Assembly: GCF_025148785.1 (NCBI RefSeq)
Contig: NZ_CP102271.1
Location: 2,101,972-2,165,971, forward strand
DNA: 64,000 nucleotides
Direction: 5' to 3'
Origin: Catenibacterium mitsuokai
Lineage (GTDB): Bacteria > Bacillota_I > Bacilli_A > Erysipelotrichales > Coprobacillaceae
Shown: positions 27,366-35,415 of the stretch, piece by piece
Position numbering within the stretch: the first letter of the stretch is position 1
Layout: each line of letters begins with the position of its first letter
Program-made: the position numbers and the translations under genes
The notes under the pieces: model-generated
Told to the model about the DNA's origin: nothing
What the model saw: the letters and a program-made list of their open reading frames with translations, nothing else
The model's database searches: none

Positions 27366-28709
27366 ATGAAATATGTTGATAAGGTTTTAACAGAATTAAA
27401 AGAAAAGAATGCTGATCAGCCAGAATTCATTGAAGCGGCTACAAACATCTTAAAGAGTTTGGAACCAGTTATTGAAGCACACCCTGAATATGAAAATATG
27501 GCTATCCTTGAAAGATTTACTGAACCTGAAAGAGTTATTATGTTTAAAGTCCCTTGGGTTAATGATGAAGGTAAGACTATTGTGAACAGAGGTTACCGTG
27601 TACAGTTCTCTAGCGCAATCGGTCCTTACAAAGGTGGTTTAAGATTCCATCCTTCAGTAAACCTAGGTATTATTAAATTCTTAGGTCTTGAACAGATCTT
27701 AAAGAACTCTCTTACAACTTTACCTATCGGTGGTGGTAAAGGTGGTTCTGACTTTGATCCACAAGGTAAGAGTGATGCTGAAGTAATGCGTTTCTGTCAG
27801 TCATTCATGACTGAATTATACCGTCATATCGGTCCTAGCGTAGACGTACCTGCTGGTGATATCGGTGTAGGTGGAAGAGAAATCGGATACTTATTTGGAC
27901 AGTATAAGAGAATTAAAGATGCTTATGAAAACGGTGTTTTAACTGGTAAGGCTTTACCATTTGGTGGAAGCTTAATTCGTCCTGAAGCGACTGGTTTTGG
28001 TGCTGTTTATTATGGTAATGAAGTATTAAAACATTTCAATGACAGCTATGAAGGCAAGACTATTGCATGTTCTGGATATGGTAACGTTGCATGGGGTGTT
28101 GCCCAAAAAGCAACTGAATTTGGTGCTAAGGTTGTTACTATTTCTGGTAGAGATGGTTATGTATATGATGCAGAAGGTGTCAATACTCAGGAAAAGTGGG
28201 ACTTCCTTGTTGAAATCAGAACTAAGAACGATGTTAAGTTAAAAGACTATGCTGAAAAGTTCGGTGCTGAATTCCATCCAGGAGAAAAACCTTGGGGTGT
28301 TAAGTGTGATATGGCATTCCCTTGTGCAACACAGAATGAAATCGAAGAAGAAGATGCTAAGAAGTTAGTAGAAAACGGATGTAAGTATATTATCGAAGGT
28401 GCTAATATGCCTACTACTCCAGAAGCTATTGCATACTTCACAGGTCATGAAGGTACTTTAGCACCTGCAAAGGCAGCAAATGCTGGTGGTGTTGCAGTTT
28501 CTGCACTTGAAATGAGTCAGAACTCAATGCGTTATAGCTGGACTAAAGAAGAAGTAGATGCAAAACTACATACTATCATGGTAGATATCTACAATAACTC
28601 TGTTGCAGCAGCCCAAAAGTATGGCTTAGGTTATGACTTAATCAAAGGTGCAAATATTGCAGGATTTGAAAAAGTTGTAGATGCTATGATTGCTCAGGGT
28701 AACTATTAA
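27366..28709 (+). CDS. gdhA: NADP-specific glutamate dehydrogenase
   Basis: 447 residues, usual size of the hexameric class. Converts 2-oxoglutarate and ammonia to glutamate. GPYKGGLRFHPSVNLGIIKF, LPIGGGKGGSDFDPQGKSD with catalytic Lys/Asp, DVPAGDIGVGGREIGYLFGQ, and the Rossmann loop CSGYGNVAWG (about 235-245) are seen. Strong ribosome site. Stands alone with terminator; key ammonium-assimilation gene. Confidence 0.97.
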   Translation: MKYVDKVLTELKEKNADQPEFIEAATNILKSLEPVIEAHPEYENMAILERFTEPERVIMFKVPWVNDEGKTIVNRGYRVQFSSAIGPYKGGLRFHPSVNLGIIKFLGLEQILKNSLTTLPIGGGKGGSDFDPQGKSDAEVMRFCQSFMTELYRHIGPSVDVPAGDIGVGGREIGYLFGQYKRIKDAYENGVLTGKALPFGGSLIRPEATGFGAVYYGNEVLKHFNDSYEGKTIACSGYGNVAWGVAQKATEFGAKVVTISGRDGYVYDAEGVNTQEKWDFLVEIRTKNDVKLKDYAEKFGAEFHPGEKPWGVKCDMAFPCATQNEIEEEDAKKLVENGCKYIIEGANMPTTPEAIAYFTGHEGTLAPAKAANAGGVAVSALEMSQNSMRYSWTKEEVDAKLHTIMVDIYNNSVAAAQKYGLGYDLIKGANIAGFEKVVDAMIAQGNY

Positions 28710-28717
28710 TATTAACG

Positions 28718-28752
28718 AGAGTTGTAATGAAATCATTACAGCTCTTTTTTTT
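28718..28752 (+). terminator. Terminator of gdhA
   Basis: AGTTGTAATGA/TCATTACAGCT stem with one G-T pair and T8. Confidence 0.85.
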
Positions 28753-28756
28753 GCGC

Positions 28757-28792
28757 TTTAAAAAAGGTGGATTAGTCAAATTCCACCTTTTT
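28757..28792 (-). terminator. Terminator of the 116-aa membrane gene
   Basis: AAAAAGGTGGA/TCCACCTTTTT stem around a ten-base loop; overlaps the stop codon at 28772. Confidence 0.75.
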
Positions 28793-29122
28793 CTTATGAT
28801 TATAGATTATACTTATTATAATATAACAAACTACCACTCCTGCAATCACAAACTTACATTCTTGAGAAAAATGACTCATTCTCAAAATCAACAAAATCAT
28901 AAATATAATGATCATACAAATATTCTCTTGAAGTAATACTTTTGCGGATTTGTTTTTCTTCATACTATCAATAAGTTCATAAGCAAGTACTATTGCATCA
29001 AAAATAAAGATAACTGCTGCTATTCCTAAACGATACTTTGATGGAATCGCATCAAGATCATTAAATATTAGAAATAGGAATGTAATGATTACACCAGTAA
29101 AATAATTCAGAATTTTTTTCAT
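28772..29122 (-). CDS. Small four-TM protein, paralogue A
   Basis: 116 residues, four hydrophobic segments. It is clearly related to the protein at 31136: both contain IPSxYRLxIAAxIxIFDAI followed by a lysine-rich loop and KxxL. Start at MKKILNY after GTGAGGTTATT. The upstream 20 bases run into a GC-rich stretch of the IS110 region, so the original promoter may have been displaced. Function unknown; an immunity-like membrane role is only an idea from context. Confidence 0.7.
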   Translation of the reverse strand: MKKILNYFTGVIITFLFLIFNDLDAIPSKYRLGIAAVIFIFDAIVLAYELIDSMKKNKSAKVLLQENICMIIIFMILLILRMSHFSQECKFVIAGVVVCYIIISIIYNHKKKVEFD

Positions 29123-29199
29123 AATAACCTCACATTCCTTTCCGCCTGCGGCTCCAAGGCACACATAGAAATGAATAATTCTTGTTTGTGCAGGCATCT

Positions 29200-29439
29200 T
29201 ATTTTATATTTTAATTGAAGGAGTCTTACACTACAAAGCACGGCGAGGTGAGTTGTAGATTCTTGCAACTCGTTCAAGTCAAAACAGTATAATAACCAGT
29301 GCAAGGCTGATCTTTTCAAGCACACATGAGTATGTCTTTTAAGTCTGCAGATTAATCATTGACTTGAGTTTAATCTTTTAGTGTTGATCAGTCAGTCACT
29401 GAGCTCCTTCTCTATATTCTTATAAGGAGCCTTTTATTT
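29200..29439 (+). ncRNA. Candidate IS110 bridge-RNA region
   Basis: Non-coding DNA just upstream of the IS110 transposase, where IS621-type elements encode their bridge RNA. It is rich in pairings: GAGTTG/CAACTC (29250-29255/29266-29271), long-range CAAGTCAA/TTGACTTG (29275-29282/29359-29366) and AGATTAA/TTAATCT (about 29349-29376). Guide loops were not identified, and exact ends are unknown. Confidence 0.5.
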
Positions 29440-30732
29440 ATGGAGATTGTTTACCCTAGATCTTGTGGTGTTGACGTGCACAAATCTTTCATTGTTGCTG
29501 TTATCTGCATCTCTGAATCCGTCAAACCCAAGTACATTAAAAAAAGATTCTCAACCTTCAATAACCAGCTCATTCAATTCAGGGATTGGCTTATTGAAAA
29601 CAACTGTCAAAATGTATGCATGGAATCAACCGGCAAGTACTATATCCCTGTATACAATGCATTAGAAGGCCATATTTCTAATGTCGTTGTTGCCAATCCT
29701 AAATGGGTCAAGGCTATCAAAGGTGAGAAGGATGACAATAAGGATGCCAAATGGATTGCCGACCTCTTTAAATTCGGTATTGTCAGATCCAGCTATATCC
29801 CTGAAAAGGATATCCGCGTCCTCAGGGAATTTACCCGCTATCAGTATAAACTTATCAATATGCGTTCTTCTGAAAAGAATCGTTTCCAAAATGCTTTGAC
29901 TACTGGAAACTGTAAACTTGATATTGTTTTTTCTGATATCTTTGGTAAATCTGCTTCCGCTATTGTCAATACTATTTTATCAAATGATCCATATACAAGT
30001 GAAGATATTCTTTCTAAAGTTCATGCCGGTTGTAAAGCATCTCATGAAGACATCCTGAGTGCTGTTGATGGTATTCAGCTAAATCAGTTTCAAAAGGCTA
30101 GAATTAAAATCGTTCAGAAACATATGGACTATCTGGATTCTCTTCTTGATGAAATACAGCACCATATCAACTTGATGGTTGCCAACTACGAAGACTACAT
30201 ACAGCTTCTTTGTACAATACCAGGAATCAATAGAAAATCTGCTATTACCATTATCTCTGAAATCGGCACTGATATGTCTCAATGGTCCTCTCATCGCAAA
30301 CTTGCTGCATGGGCTGGATTAGCTCCTGGATGTAATGAATCAGCTGGCAAAAAGAAATCGGTTAAAGTTTCAAAAGCTGGCGTTTATCTTAAGCCTTGTC
30401 TTGTTCAGGTTGCACATGCTGCCGTAAAAGATAAGGAATGCGAATACTATGCAGACAAATTCAACAAGATATCTAAAAGACGCGGTAAGAAACGAGCTAT
30501 CATTGCGATTGCGAGAAAAATACTTATTGCTGTCTATCATCTTTTAAAAACAGGTGAAGCATTTAATCCAACAGACATGGCAGATGTTGAAACAACAAAG
30601 AAGCAACGAATTGAATACGTTAAAAATAATTTACGAAATGCCTTCAATCAACTCAGCCGCACAGGCTTGTCTGAAGCAGAGATTCTACAACTCATCAGAA
30701 AAGAATCTAAGAACTCACCTCAAATAGAATAG
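29440..30732 (+). CDS. IS110-family transposase
   Basis: 430 residues. N-terminal RuvC-like DEDD domain: SCGVDVHKSFIVAVI (first Asp), VCMESTGKYYIPVYNAL (Glu), KGEKDDNKDAKWIADLF (Asp pair). Middle coiled coil (about 200-250). C-terminal Transposase_20 domain: LCTIPGINRKSAITIISEIG, RKLAAWAGLAPGCNESAGK and the conserved Ser region near SKAGVYLKPCLVQVAHAAV. Recombines through an RNA-guided serine mechanism in characterised relatives. TAAGGAGCC precedes ATG. Confidence 0.95.
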   Translation: MEIVYPRSCGVDVHKSFIVAVICISESVKPKYIKKRFSTFNNQLIQFRDWLIENNCQNVCMESTGKYYIPVYNALEGHISNVVVANPKWVKAIKGEKDDNKDAKWIADLFKFGIVRSSYIPEKDIRVLREFTRYQYKLINMRSSEKNRFQNALTTGNCKLDIVFSDIFGKSASAIVNTILSNDPYTSEDILSKVHAGCKASHEDILSAVDGIQLNQFQKARIKIVQKHMDYLDSLLDEIQHHINLMVANYEDYIQLLCTIPGINRKSAITIISEIGTDMSQWSSHRKLAAWAGLAPGCNESAGKKKSVKVSKAGVYLKPCLVQVAHAAVKDKECEYYADKFNKISKRRGKKRAIIAIARKILIAVYHLLKTGEAFNPTDMADVETTKKQRIEYVKNNLRNAFNQLSRTGLSEAEILQLIRKESKNSPQIE

Positions 30733-30847
30733 CCTTCCATTTGGGGAAAGGGGCTTTATGCACTTTTTTAGGGTAAAATTTGTTTTCTCTTTCAATTTTT
30801 ATTCAGATTAGAACCTCTCTTACATATAATAGTATATTATTTTTTTA

Positions 30848-31114
30848 TTAGACGCTAGGGATTGCGACTGATTTCTTTTTTTTCTTTTTCTTTCTTCTCT
30901 CTTTAATATTATGAGTAATTGCGATTACCTGGTAAATTATTACTGAACCTGATAATACTGCACCAATAATTGGATGTACAATATCTAAATGCAAAGGTAT
31001 AAGAACAATAAGTAAAATAAGCACAAAGATATCAGTTTGTAAAAATACTTCTTTTGATTTGTTCTCTTTCATTCTGTCATTAAGAAGATATCTTAAAATG
31101 ATTGCATCAAGCAC
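30848..31114 (-). pseudogene. Truncated paralogue C of the four-TM family
   Basis: 88 residues if started at GTG 31114. It matches only the second half of the family (VLDAIILRYLLNDRMKENKS, KEVFLQ) and lacks the first helix and IPSxYRL. It continues in the same frame directly after the stop of paralogue B, as if a tandem copy had lost its beginning. Ends in a KKKKKKK run. A functional short protein is possible, but truncation is the simpler view. Confidence 0.6.
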
Positions 31115-31135
31115 AAAGAGTATAACTAATATAAT

Positions 31136-31513
31136 TCATCGATTTTTTGATACTGATTTCATTGATTTCCAATCCTTAACAAAATTGTAGACCAAGCCTA
31201 TAATTAAATATAAAATAGCTGCAGATTTTACTTCATTACGATATTTTAATGGACCAACATTAAATACGAGAAGCATGAAAATAGTTGCTGGAACCAAAGT
31301 AGAAACAGTATTATCTAAAAACAGTTTAATTGAATGATTTTTCTTTCTACTTTCAATAATTGCATATATTGCAAAGATTGCATCGAAAATCAGAATGATA
31401 GCCGCTATTGCTAGACGATATTGAGATGGAATCATATTGCTGCCATCTAATAACTCAAACAAAAACGTAACTACTATACATATACAGATATTTAAATCCC
31501 ATAATCTTTTCAT
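31136..31513 (-). CDS. Small four-TM protein, paralogue B
   Basis: 125 residues, four hydrophobic segments, sharing IPSQYRLAIAAIILIFDAIF and the following ESRKKNHSIKLFL with paralogue A. AAGGAGGACTTACT precedes ATG. It starts 30 bases after the secreted-protein gene on the same strand, so the two form an operon under the LytTR-type element at 32161. Function unknown; position behind a secreted protein suits an immunity or export role. Confidence 0.75.
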   Translation of the reverse strand: MKRLWDLNICICIVVTFLFELLDGSNMIPSQYRLAIAAIILIFDAIFAIYAIIESRKKNHSIKLFLDNTVSTLVPATIFMLLVFNVGPLKYRNEVKSAAILYLIIGLVYNFVKDWKSMKSVSKNR

Positions 31514-31543
31514 AGTAAGTCCTCCTTAATAAAATGTGAGTGT

Positions 31544-32089
31544 TTAAATATAAGGTTTAGTGCTCATCCGCAAACTACTAGTTTTAAAACTATATGACTT
31601 TTTTGGACCGCTACCAAACTTTATTGTAAGAGTTATATAAGTTCTCCTATTATTATGACATTTATATTTTAAACAGCCTTTTACTTGAGTTCCTACCGCT
31701 AACTTAAAAGCTGGCATCACCTTTTTAAGGGATGAAATAGAAGTCGCTGTAAAAGCTAAAATACTACCTGCTAGAAGTCCAGCTGTTTGATAATCAACAG
31801 TGAAATTCATTTTATAATGTGATGCATTTCTAGGATGATTTGCATGAACAACATACTTTTTATTTCTTCCATTAATTGTGAGTACACCTGTCTTTTTATC
31901 ATATACTATATAATCTACATGCTTTGTTTTCTTATTAATTACATCCACATATCTTTTTTCACTATTCTCAAATAATTCATAGGAATAATAATTCAAATTG
32001 TTTTCTTCAATATGATCAGCAAAAACATTAGTTATCGGGATATTTAAAATCATCACAAGAGATAATAGTATTATCATTAATCTCTTCAT
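31544..32089 (-). CDS. Secreted protein, 181 aa, unknown function
   Basis: Signal peptide about residues 1-24 (MKRLMIILLSLVMIL, cut after VFA). The mature part has a polar N-region (RYVDVINKKTKHVDYIVYDK, TGVLTING), a hydrophobic glycine/alanine-rich stretch (TAGLLAGSILAFTATSISS, about 105-125), and a basic C-terminus with two Cys (GCLKYKC) that may form a disulfide. The arrangement recalls large unmodified bacteriocin-like precursors such as geobacillin 26, but I cannot confirm a family. Controlled by the element at 32161. Confidence 0.75.
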   Translation of the reverse strand: MKRLMIILLSLVMILNIPITNVFADHIEENNLNYYSYELFENSEKRYVDVINKKTKHVDYIVYDKKTGVLTINGRNKKYVVHANHPRNASHYKMNFTVDYQTAGLLAGSILAFTATSISSLKKVMPAFKLAVGTQVKGCLKYKCHNNRRTYITLTIKFGSGPKKSYSFKTSSLRMSTKPYI

Positions 32090-32160
32090 TGCTTTAAACC
32101 TTTCTCTTTTTTAATTTCCATCTAGATGTTAACTAAATGTTATACTATGATATTAAATTT

Positions 32161-32208
32161 GCCTATAATTCTCGCATAAGAGACACATTTTCGTGCATAA
32201 AAGACATT
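32161..32208 (-). promoter_or_regulatory. LytTR-type operator, copy 1
   Basis: 48-bp element, 44/48 identical to the copy at 34459. Read on the minus strand it holds two direct repeats, TGTCTTTTATGC and TGTCTCTTATGC, 21 bp apart, the phasing expected for LytTR dimers. About 29 bp further on is a -10 candidate TATAAC (32139-32144) for the secreted-protein gene. It also lies 62 bases before the regulator start. Confidence 0.75.
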
Positions 32209-32269
32209 CCACAAAAAATCCTCTCTAATCTAATAAAATAATATGTTAAAATATAACAGAGGTGATGTT

Positions 32270-32947
32270 ATGAATATACTGATTTGTGATGATAATACCG
32301 CTTTCGCAATGCAGCTACAAAAGGATATAAATGAATACTTTCATAATCCTAATATGATTACAAATGTGATTACTGACCATTTTGATCAAATAGAAGGTAC
32401 ATATGATGTTATATTCATGGATATTGAATTAAATGATAAGAACGGTATTGAAATCGCAAAATATCATAAAAACAAGCATAACTGTCTGGTTATATTCACA
32501 TCAAGTCACGAGAATCTTGTATTTAATACATTTCAGGTTGAGCCTTTCCAATTCATCAGAAAGAACCATTATGATTATGATAAAAATATTGTCTTTAAGC
32601 AGTTAAAAGAGAAACTACTTACTCTTTATATCACTATTACACTTAAAGACAGTAAACGTTCATTACAGATTCCTATTCAAGATATCTATTCAGTTGTTTC
32701 TATTGGTCATGATCTCGTTGTCCATACACTTAAAGAAGATTATATGACAACTGGTACTCTTAAAGATTTCTGTAATAATTACATCAATACAACACTCGTT
32801 CAGATTCAAAAAAATATGATCATTAACCTTCAATATGTAGAAGATTACAATCGTAATATCATCCTATATAATAATGAAAATCTGACTGTAGGACGTATCT
32901 ATAAGAACAACTTTTTACACCACTACAAGGAGTATATTAAGCTATGA
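32270..32947 (+). CDS. LytTR-family response regulator
   Basis: 225 residues. Receiver domain (1-120): acidic pair in ILICDDN, phosphoacceptor Asp in DVIFMDIEL, Thr/Ser in VIFTSS, Lys in FQFIRK. LytTR DNA-binding domain (about 130-225): IPIQDIYSVVSIGHDLVVHT, LVQIQKNMIINLQYVE. AgrA-like activators bind direct repeats with 21-22 bp phasing, as seen at 32161 and 34459. Start at ATG 32270 after GAGGTGATGTT. Overlaps the sensor gene by four bases. Confidence 0.93.
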   Translation: MNILICDDNTAFAMQLQKDINEYFHNPNMITNVITDHFDQIEGTYDVIFMDIELNDKNGIEIAKYHKNKHNCLVIFTSSHENLVFNTFQVEPFQFIRKNHYDYDKNIVFKQLKEKLLTLYITITLKDSKRSLQIPIQDIYSVVSIGHDLVVHTLKEDYMTTGTLKDFCNNYINTTLVQIQKNMIINLQYVEDYNRNIILYNNENLTVGRIYKNNFLHHYKEYIKL

Positions 32948-33987
32948 TATTTGATTTCTTATTTTCAGTTATAAGTACTGCAATGCTTTGTTTTTGCATC
33001 AGCAGTATTTTAATACCCGAAAAAAAGTATTCCTACACTATTCTTTGTGCTCCTCTTACTCTCACAGAAATGTTTATTTTTACCTATCCTTCTCTCCTCA
33101 ATAACTTTTTATTGATCATTCTTATATGTGTAACACAAGCATGTATGCTTTATATTCATAAATATAAAGCTGTGATCTATAGTATTTCTACAACACTTCT
33201 ATTCTTTACTGCTTTACTTTTTGTGAATCTTTTATTTGTTCGTTTATTTTCTATATTGAATATAGGCGATTTTTATGGACTTCCTTTCGGAATTCTATAT
33301 TGTATGATTGCCTTGGGGTTATTAAAGATATTAAAATACAATAAAAATAATCTTTCCTTCCTCGAAGAGAATAAGACCTTTGGTCTAATTGGGATTATAT
33401 TACTTATATTAATTTCTTTATTAATGCAGGCTCTTTCTTTTATTAAGCTATCGCAATCTACAATCATCTTAATGACTGTATTGGTATTTGTATTAAGTTT
33501 ATTATTTCTTTTTCTATTCTTCCAATATAGACAGAATTACTTAGAAAAAGAGAAGCTAAAAATACAAAGAGAAAATAATGACCGAATTAATCATATATAT
33601 GATTCTTTATTAAAGAAAGAACATCGTATGCTTTATGTATTAAGAAAGCTTGATCATGTAATATCTGATGAAGAAACACATCAGTTTATTGAGAAAGAAA
33701 TAGATGATTTAATGCATAAACAATTTGTATCTCATACTAATAATCCTATCTTTGATCATAGATTAACTATTCTTATGCAGAGTTTGGAAGATTATGATAT
33801 TAAGATGATAGTCATGATTCCTGTTGATGCTCGTTTGGATGACGCAAATATTATTGAACAGATGGAAATCTTTATTAGAGAACATGTAACAGATCATACA
33901 GAAATAAGATTAAAGGTTAAAGATAATCAATTCATTATAAATTGTAATGACAAAACAAAATCAATCCGCTTAAAAACGCCTCATTAA
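32944..33987 (+). CDS. AgrC-like membrane sensor without ATPase boxes
   Basis: 347 residues. Six to seven membrane helices (about 1-195), a coiled-coil linker and a dimerisation segment with LLKKEHRMLYVLRKLDHVIS, where His-containing H-box text of AgrC/CitA-type kinases lies. Usual GHKL kinases then need an N box and a glycine-rich G box; here the tail reads DDANIIEQMEIFIREHVTDH and stops about 40 residues later with neither. It may be a receptor lacking kinase activity or need a partner kinase. Coupled to the response regulator. Confidence 0.8.
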   Translation: MIFDFLFSVISTAMLCFCISSILIPEKKYSYTILCAPLTLTEMFIFTYPSLLNNFLLIILICVTQACMLYIHKYKAVIYSISTTLLFFTALLFVNLLFVRLFSILNIGDFYGLPFGILYCMIALGLLKILKYNKNNLSFLEENKTFGLIGIILLILISLLMQALSFIKLSQSTIILMTVLVFVLSLLFLFLFFQYRQNYLEKEKLKIQRENNDRINHIYDSLLKKEHRMLYVLRKLDHVISDEETHQFIEKEIDDLMHKQFVSHTNNPIFDHRLTILMQSLEDYDIKMIVMIPVDARLDDANIIEQMEIFIREHVTDHTEIRLKVKDNQFIINCNDKTKSIRLKTPH

Positions 33988-33998
33988 CGAGGCGTTTT
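33973..33998. terminator. Bidirectional terminator
   Basis: Perfect 10-bp stem AAAACGCCTC/GAGGCGTTTT between the converging sensor gene and the anchored-protein gene, overlapping both stops. Confidence 0.9.
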
Positions 33999-34410
33999 AT
34001 AGATTATAGGATACAATATACAGCAATTGATCCTGAGCTACTACAATCAGTGATCTTCCTACATCACTTTTCTTATAATACTTATAATCCTGAGTGAAGT
34101 CTGGCAACTGCTTTTGTGATACTTTTGCTTCTATGATATATTTATTGAATTCTTCTTCTATTTCATCATTCTTCTTATTATTCAATGTAATGGGAAGATT
34201 TTTATTTTTAACTTCCTGTACCTCATAATATATTCCATCATTCGTAAATGAAGGAGAAGGTTTTACTTGATAGACAATGGTATTTTCTGAAGGGAAGTCG
34301 ATATTCCAGTTTTCAGATATATAATTCATATTCTGATAATGAAGAAGCGTAGAGACAATCACAACAACGATAAGTGTCATAAGAATGACTAATATTTTCT
34401 TGAGTTTCAT
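33997..34410 (-). CDS. Membrane-anchored extracytoplasmic protein, 137 aa
   Basis: One N-terminal helix (KILVILMTLIVVVIVSTLL) and an outside domain of about 110 residues (NWNIDFPSENTIVYQVKPSP, FNKYIIEAKVSQKQLPDF). Not recognised. Start at the second of two adjacent ATGs, seven bases behind AAGGAG. Its upstream DNA carries operator copy 2 (34459), so it belongs to the LytTR regulon with the secreted protein; a surface immunity or receptor role is possible. Confidence 0.7.
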   Translation of the reverse strand: MKLKKILVILMTLIVVVIVSTLLHYQNMNYISENWNIDFPSENTIVYQVKPSPSFTNDGIYYEVQEVKNKNLPITLNNKKNDEIEEEFNKYIIEAKVSQKQLPDFTQDYKYYKKSDVGRSLIVVAQDQLLYIVSYNL

Positions 34411-34458
34411 CATTTCACTCCTTTCTACACTTCAACTCTATCTAAGATATGATTTATT

Positions 34459-34506
34459 GCCTATAATTCTTGCACAAGAGACATATTTTCTTGCATAAAA
34501 GACATT
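34459..34506 (-). promoter_or_regulatory. LytTR-type operator, copy 2
   Basis: Second copy of the 48-bp element, with direct repeats TGTCTTTTATGC and TGTCTCTTGTGC 21 bp apart (minus strand). It lies about 50 bases before the start of the anchored-protein gene; the -10 downstream (TAGATA region, 34436-34443) is weak, fitting activator dependence. Confidence 0.75.
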
Positions 34507-34531
34507 GAAAAAGTGCAGCCTAAGCCGCACT
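34507..34531 (-). terminator. Terminator of the SDR gene
   Basis: AGTGCgGC/GCaGCACT-type stem with one mismatch and T5; directly after the stop codon. Confidence 0.65.
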
Positions 34532-34534
34532 CCA

Positions 34535-35293
34535 TTATAAATCTACACCATAATCAGTAACTACAACCTGTCCTGTAATAGGTGCTGCATCATCACTTGC
34601 TAAGAAAAGAGTGACTCTTGCAACATCTTCTGGACTACATGGTTTTAGTGATAAATCACTATGAGCACTCATAGCACCCATCATCTTCATATCCATTGTA
34701 TCAGGTGTTAAGCCTGCTGCCATATCTGTAGTAATACTACCCGGACAAATTACATTACAACGAATATTTTCTTTCGCAAAACGCATTGCAGCATGTTTAG
34801 TAACACCAATAATAGCGGCTTTTGTAGAAACATAAACTGCTCCTCCAGCACCAAACTGACCTGCAACACTTGCAATATTTACAATAGAAGCACCACTTGT
34901 CATAACCTTTAATGCTTCAGACATACAATACATTGTACCCTTCTGGTTAATATCAATAACTCTATTTAAATCATCATAATCAATACGATCAATCGCATTT
35001 AATCCTTTATCAAGTACACCTGCATTATTCACTAATACATCTACTTTACCAAATGCTTCTACAGTTTTAGAAACCAGGTTCTTTACATCATCAATCTTAG
35101 AAATATCAGTAGGTACACATAATACAGTACCTCCTGCTTCCTCAATTTCTTTACCTACTTCTTCTAATACTTCTTTTCTTCTTGCTGAAATAACAACCTT
35201 TGCACCTTCACTTGCAAATAATTTTGCAATAGCTTTACCGACACCTGCGTTACCGCCTGTAACGATAGCGACTTTATTATCTAATTTACCCAT
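34535..35293 (-). CDS. Short-chain dehydrogenase/reductase
   Basis: 252 residues, classical SDR. NAD(P)-binding TGGNAGVGKAIAKLF (about 12-26), SARRKEV after strand 2 (Arg pair favours NADPH), NNAGV, catalytic Ser in VNIASVAGQFG, YxxxK in YVSTKAAIIG. Related to 3-oxoacyl-ACP reductases and hydroxysteroid dehydrogenases; substrate open. Start ATG seven bases after GGAGG; a TTG two codons earlier is within the ribosome site. Confidence 0.9.
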   Translation of the reverse strand: MGKLDNKVAIVTGGNAGVGKAIAKLFASEGAKVVISARRKEVLEEVGKEIEEAGGTVLCVPTDISKIDDVKNLVSKTVEAFGKVDVLVNNAGVLDKGLNAIDRIDYDDLNRVIDINQKGTMYCMSEALKVMTSGASIVNIASVAGQFGAGGAVYVSTKAAIIGVTKHAAMRFAKENIRCNVICPGSITTDMAAGLTPDTMDMKMMGAMSAHSDLSLKPCSPEDVARVTLFLASDDAAPITGQVVVTDYGVDL

Positions 35294-35375
35294 ATTCAAG
35301 CCTCCTTGATATCAATAGTATCATAACTGTAAGCGTATTCATAGAGTAGATAATCAAATCCATCTGTTTTTATAT

Positions 35376-35408
35376 AAAAAAACACCTCAAGAATAATCTT
35401 GAAGTGTT
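35376..35408 (-). terminator. Terminator of the PEPCK-like gene
   Basis: AACACCTCAAG/CTTGAAGTGTT stem with one G-T pair, followed by T7 on the minus strand. Confidence 0.8.
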
Positions 35409-35415
35409 TGAGATA

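Larger units (their letters stand above)
29150..30790 (+). mobile_element. IS110-family insertion sequence (approximate ends)
   Basis: Intact DEDD transposase with a 240-base structured 5' region and a short 3' tail. IS110 elements lack terminal inverted repeats and usually give no clear target duplication, so ends are estimates. It sits between paralogous membrane genes A (28772) and B/C (30848-31513), apparently splitting one cluster. Confidence 0.65.

Noticed and set aside
28727-28936. 69-aa plus-strand frame after gdhA
   Set aside because: Starts inside the gdhA terminator and runs opposite the four-TM gene.
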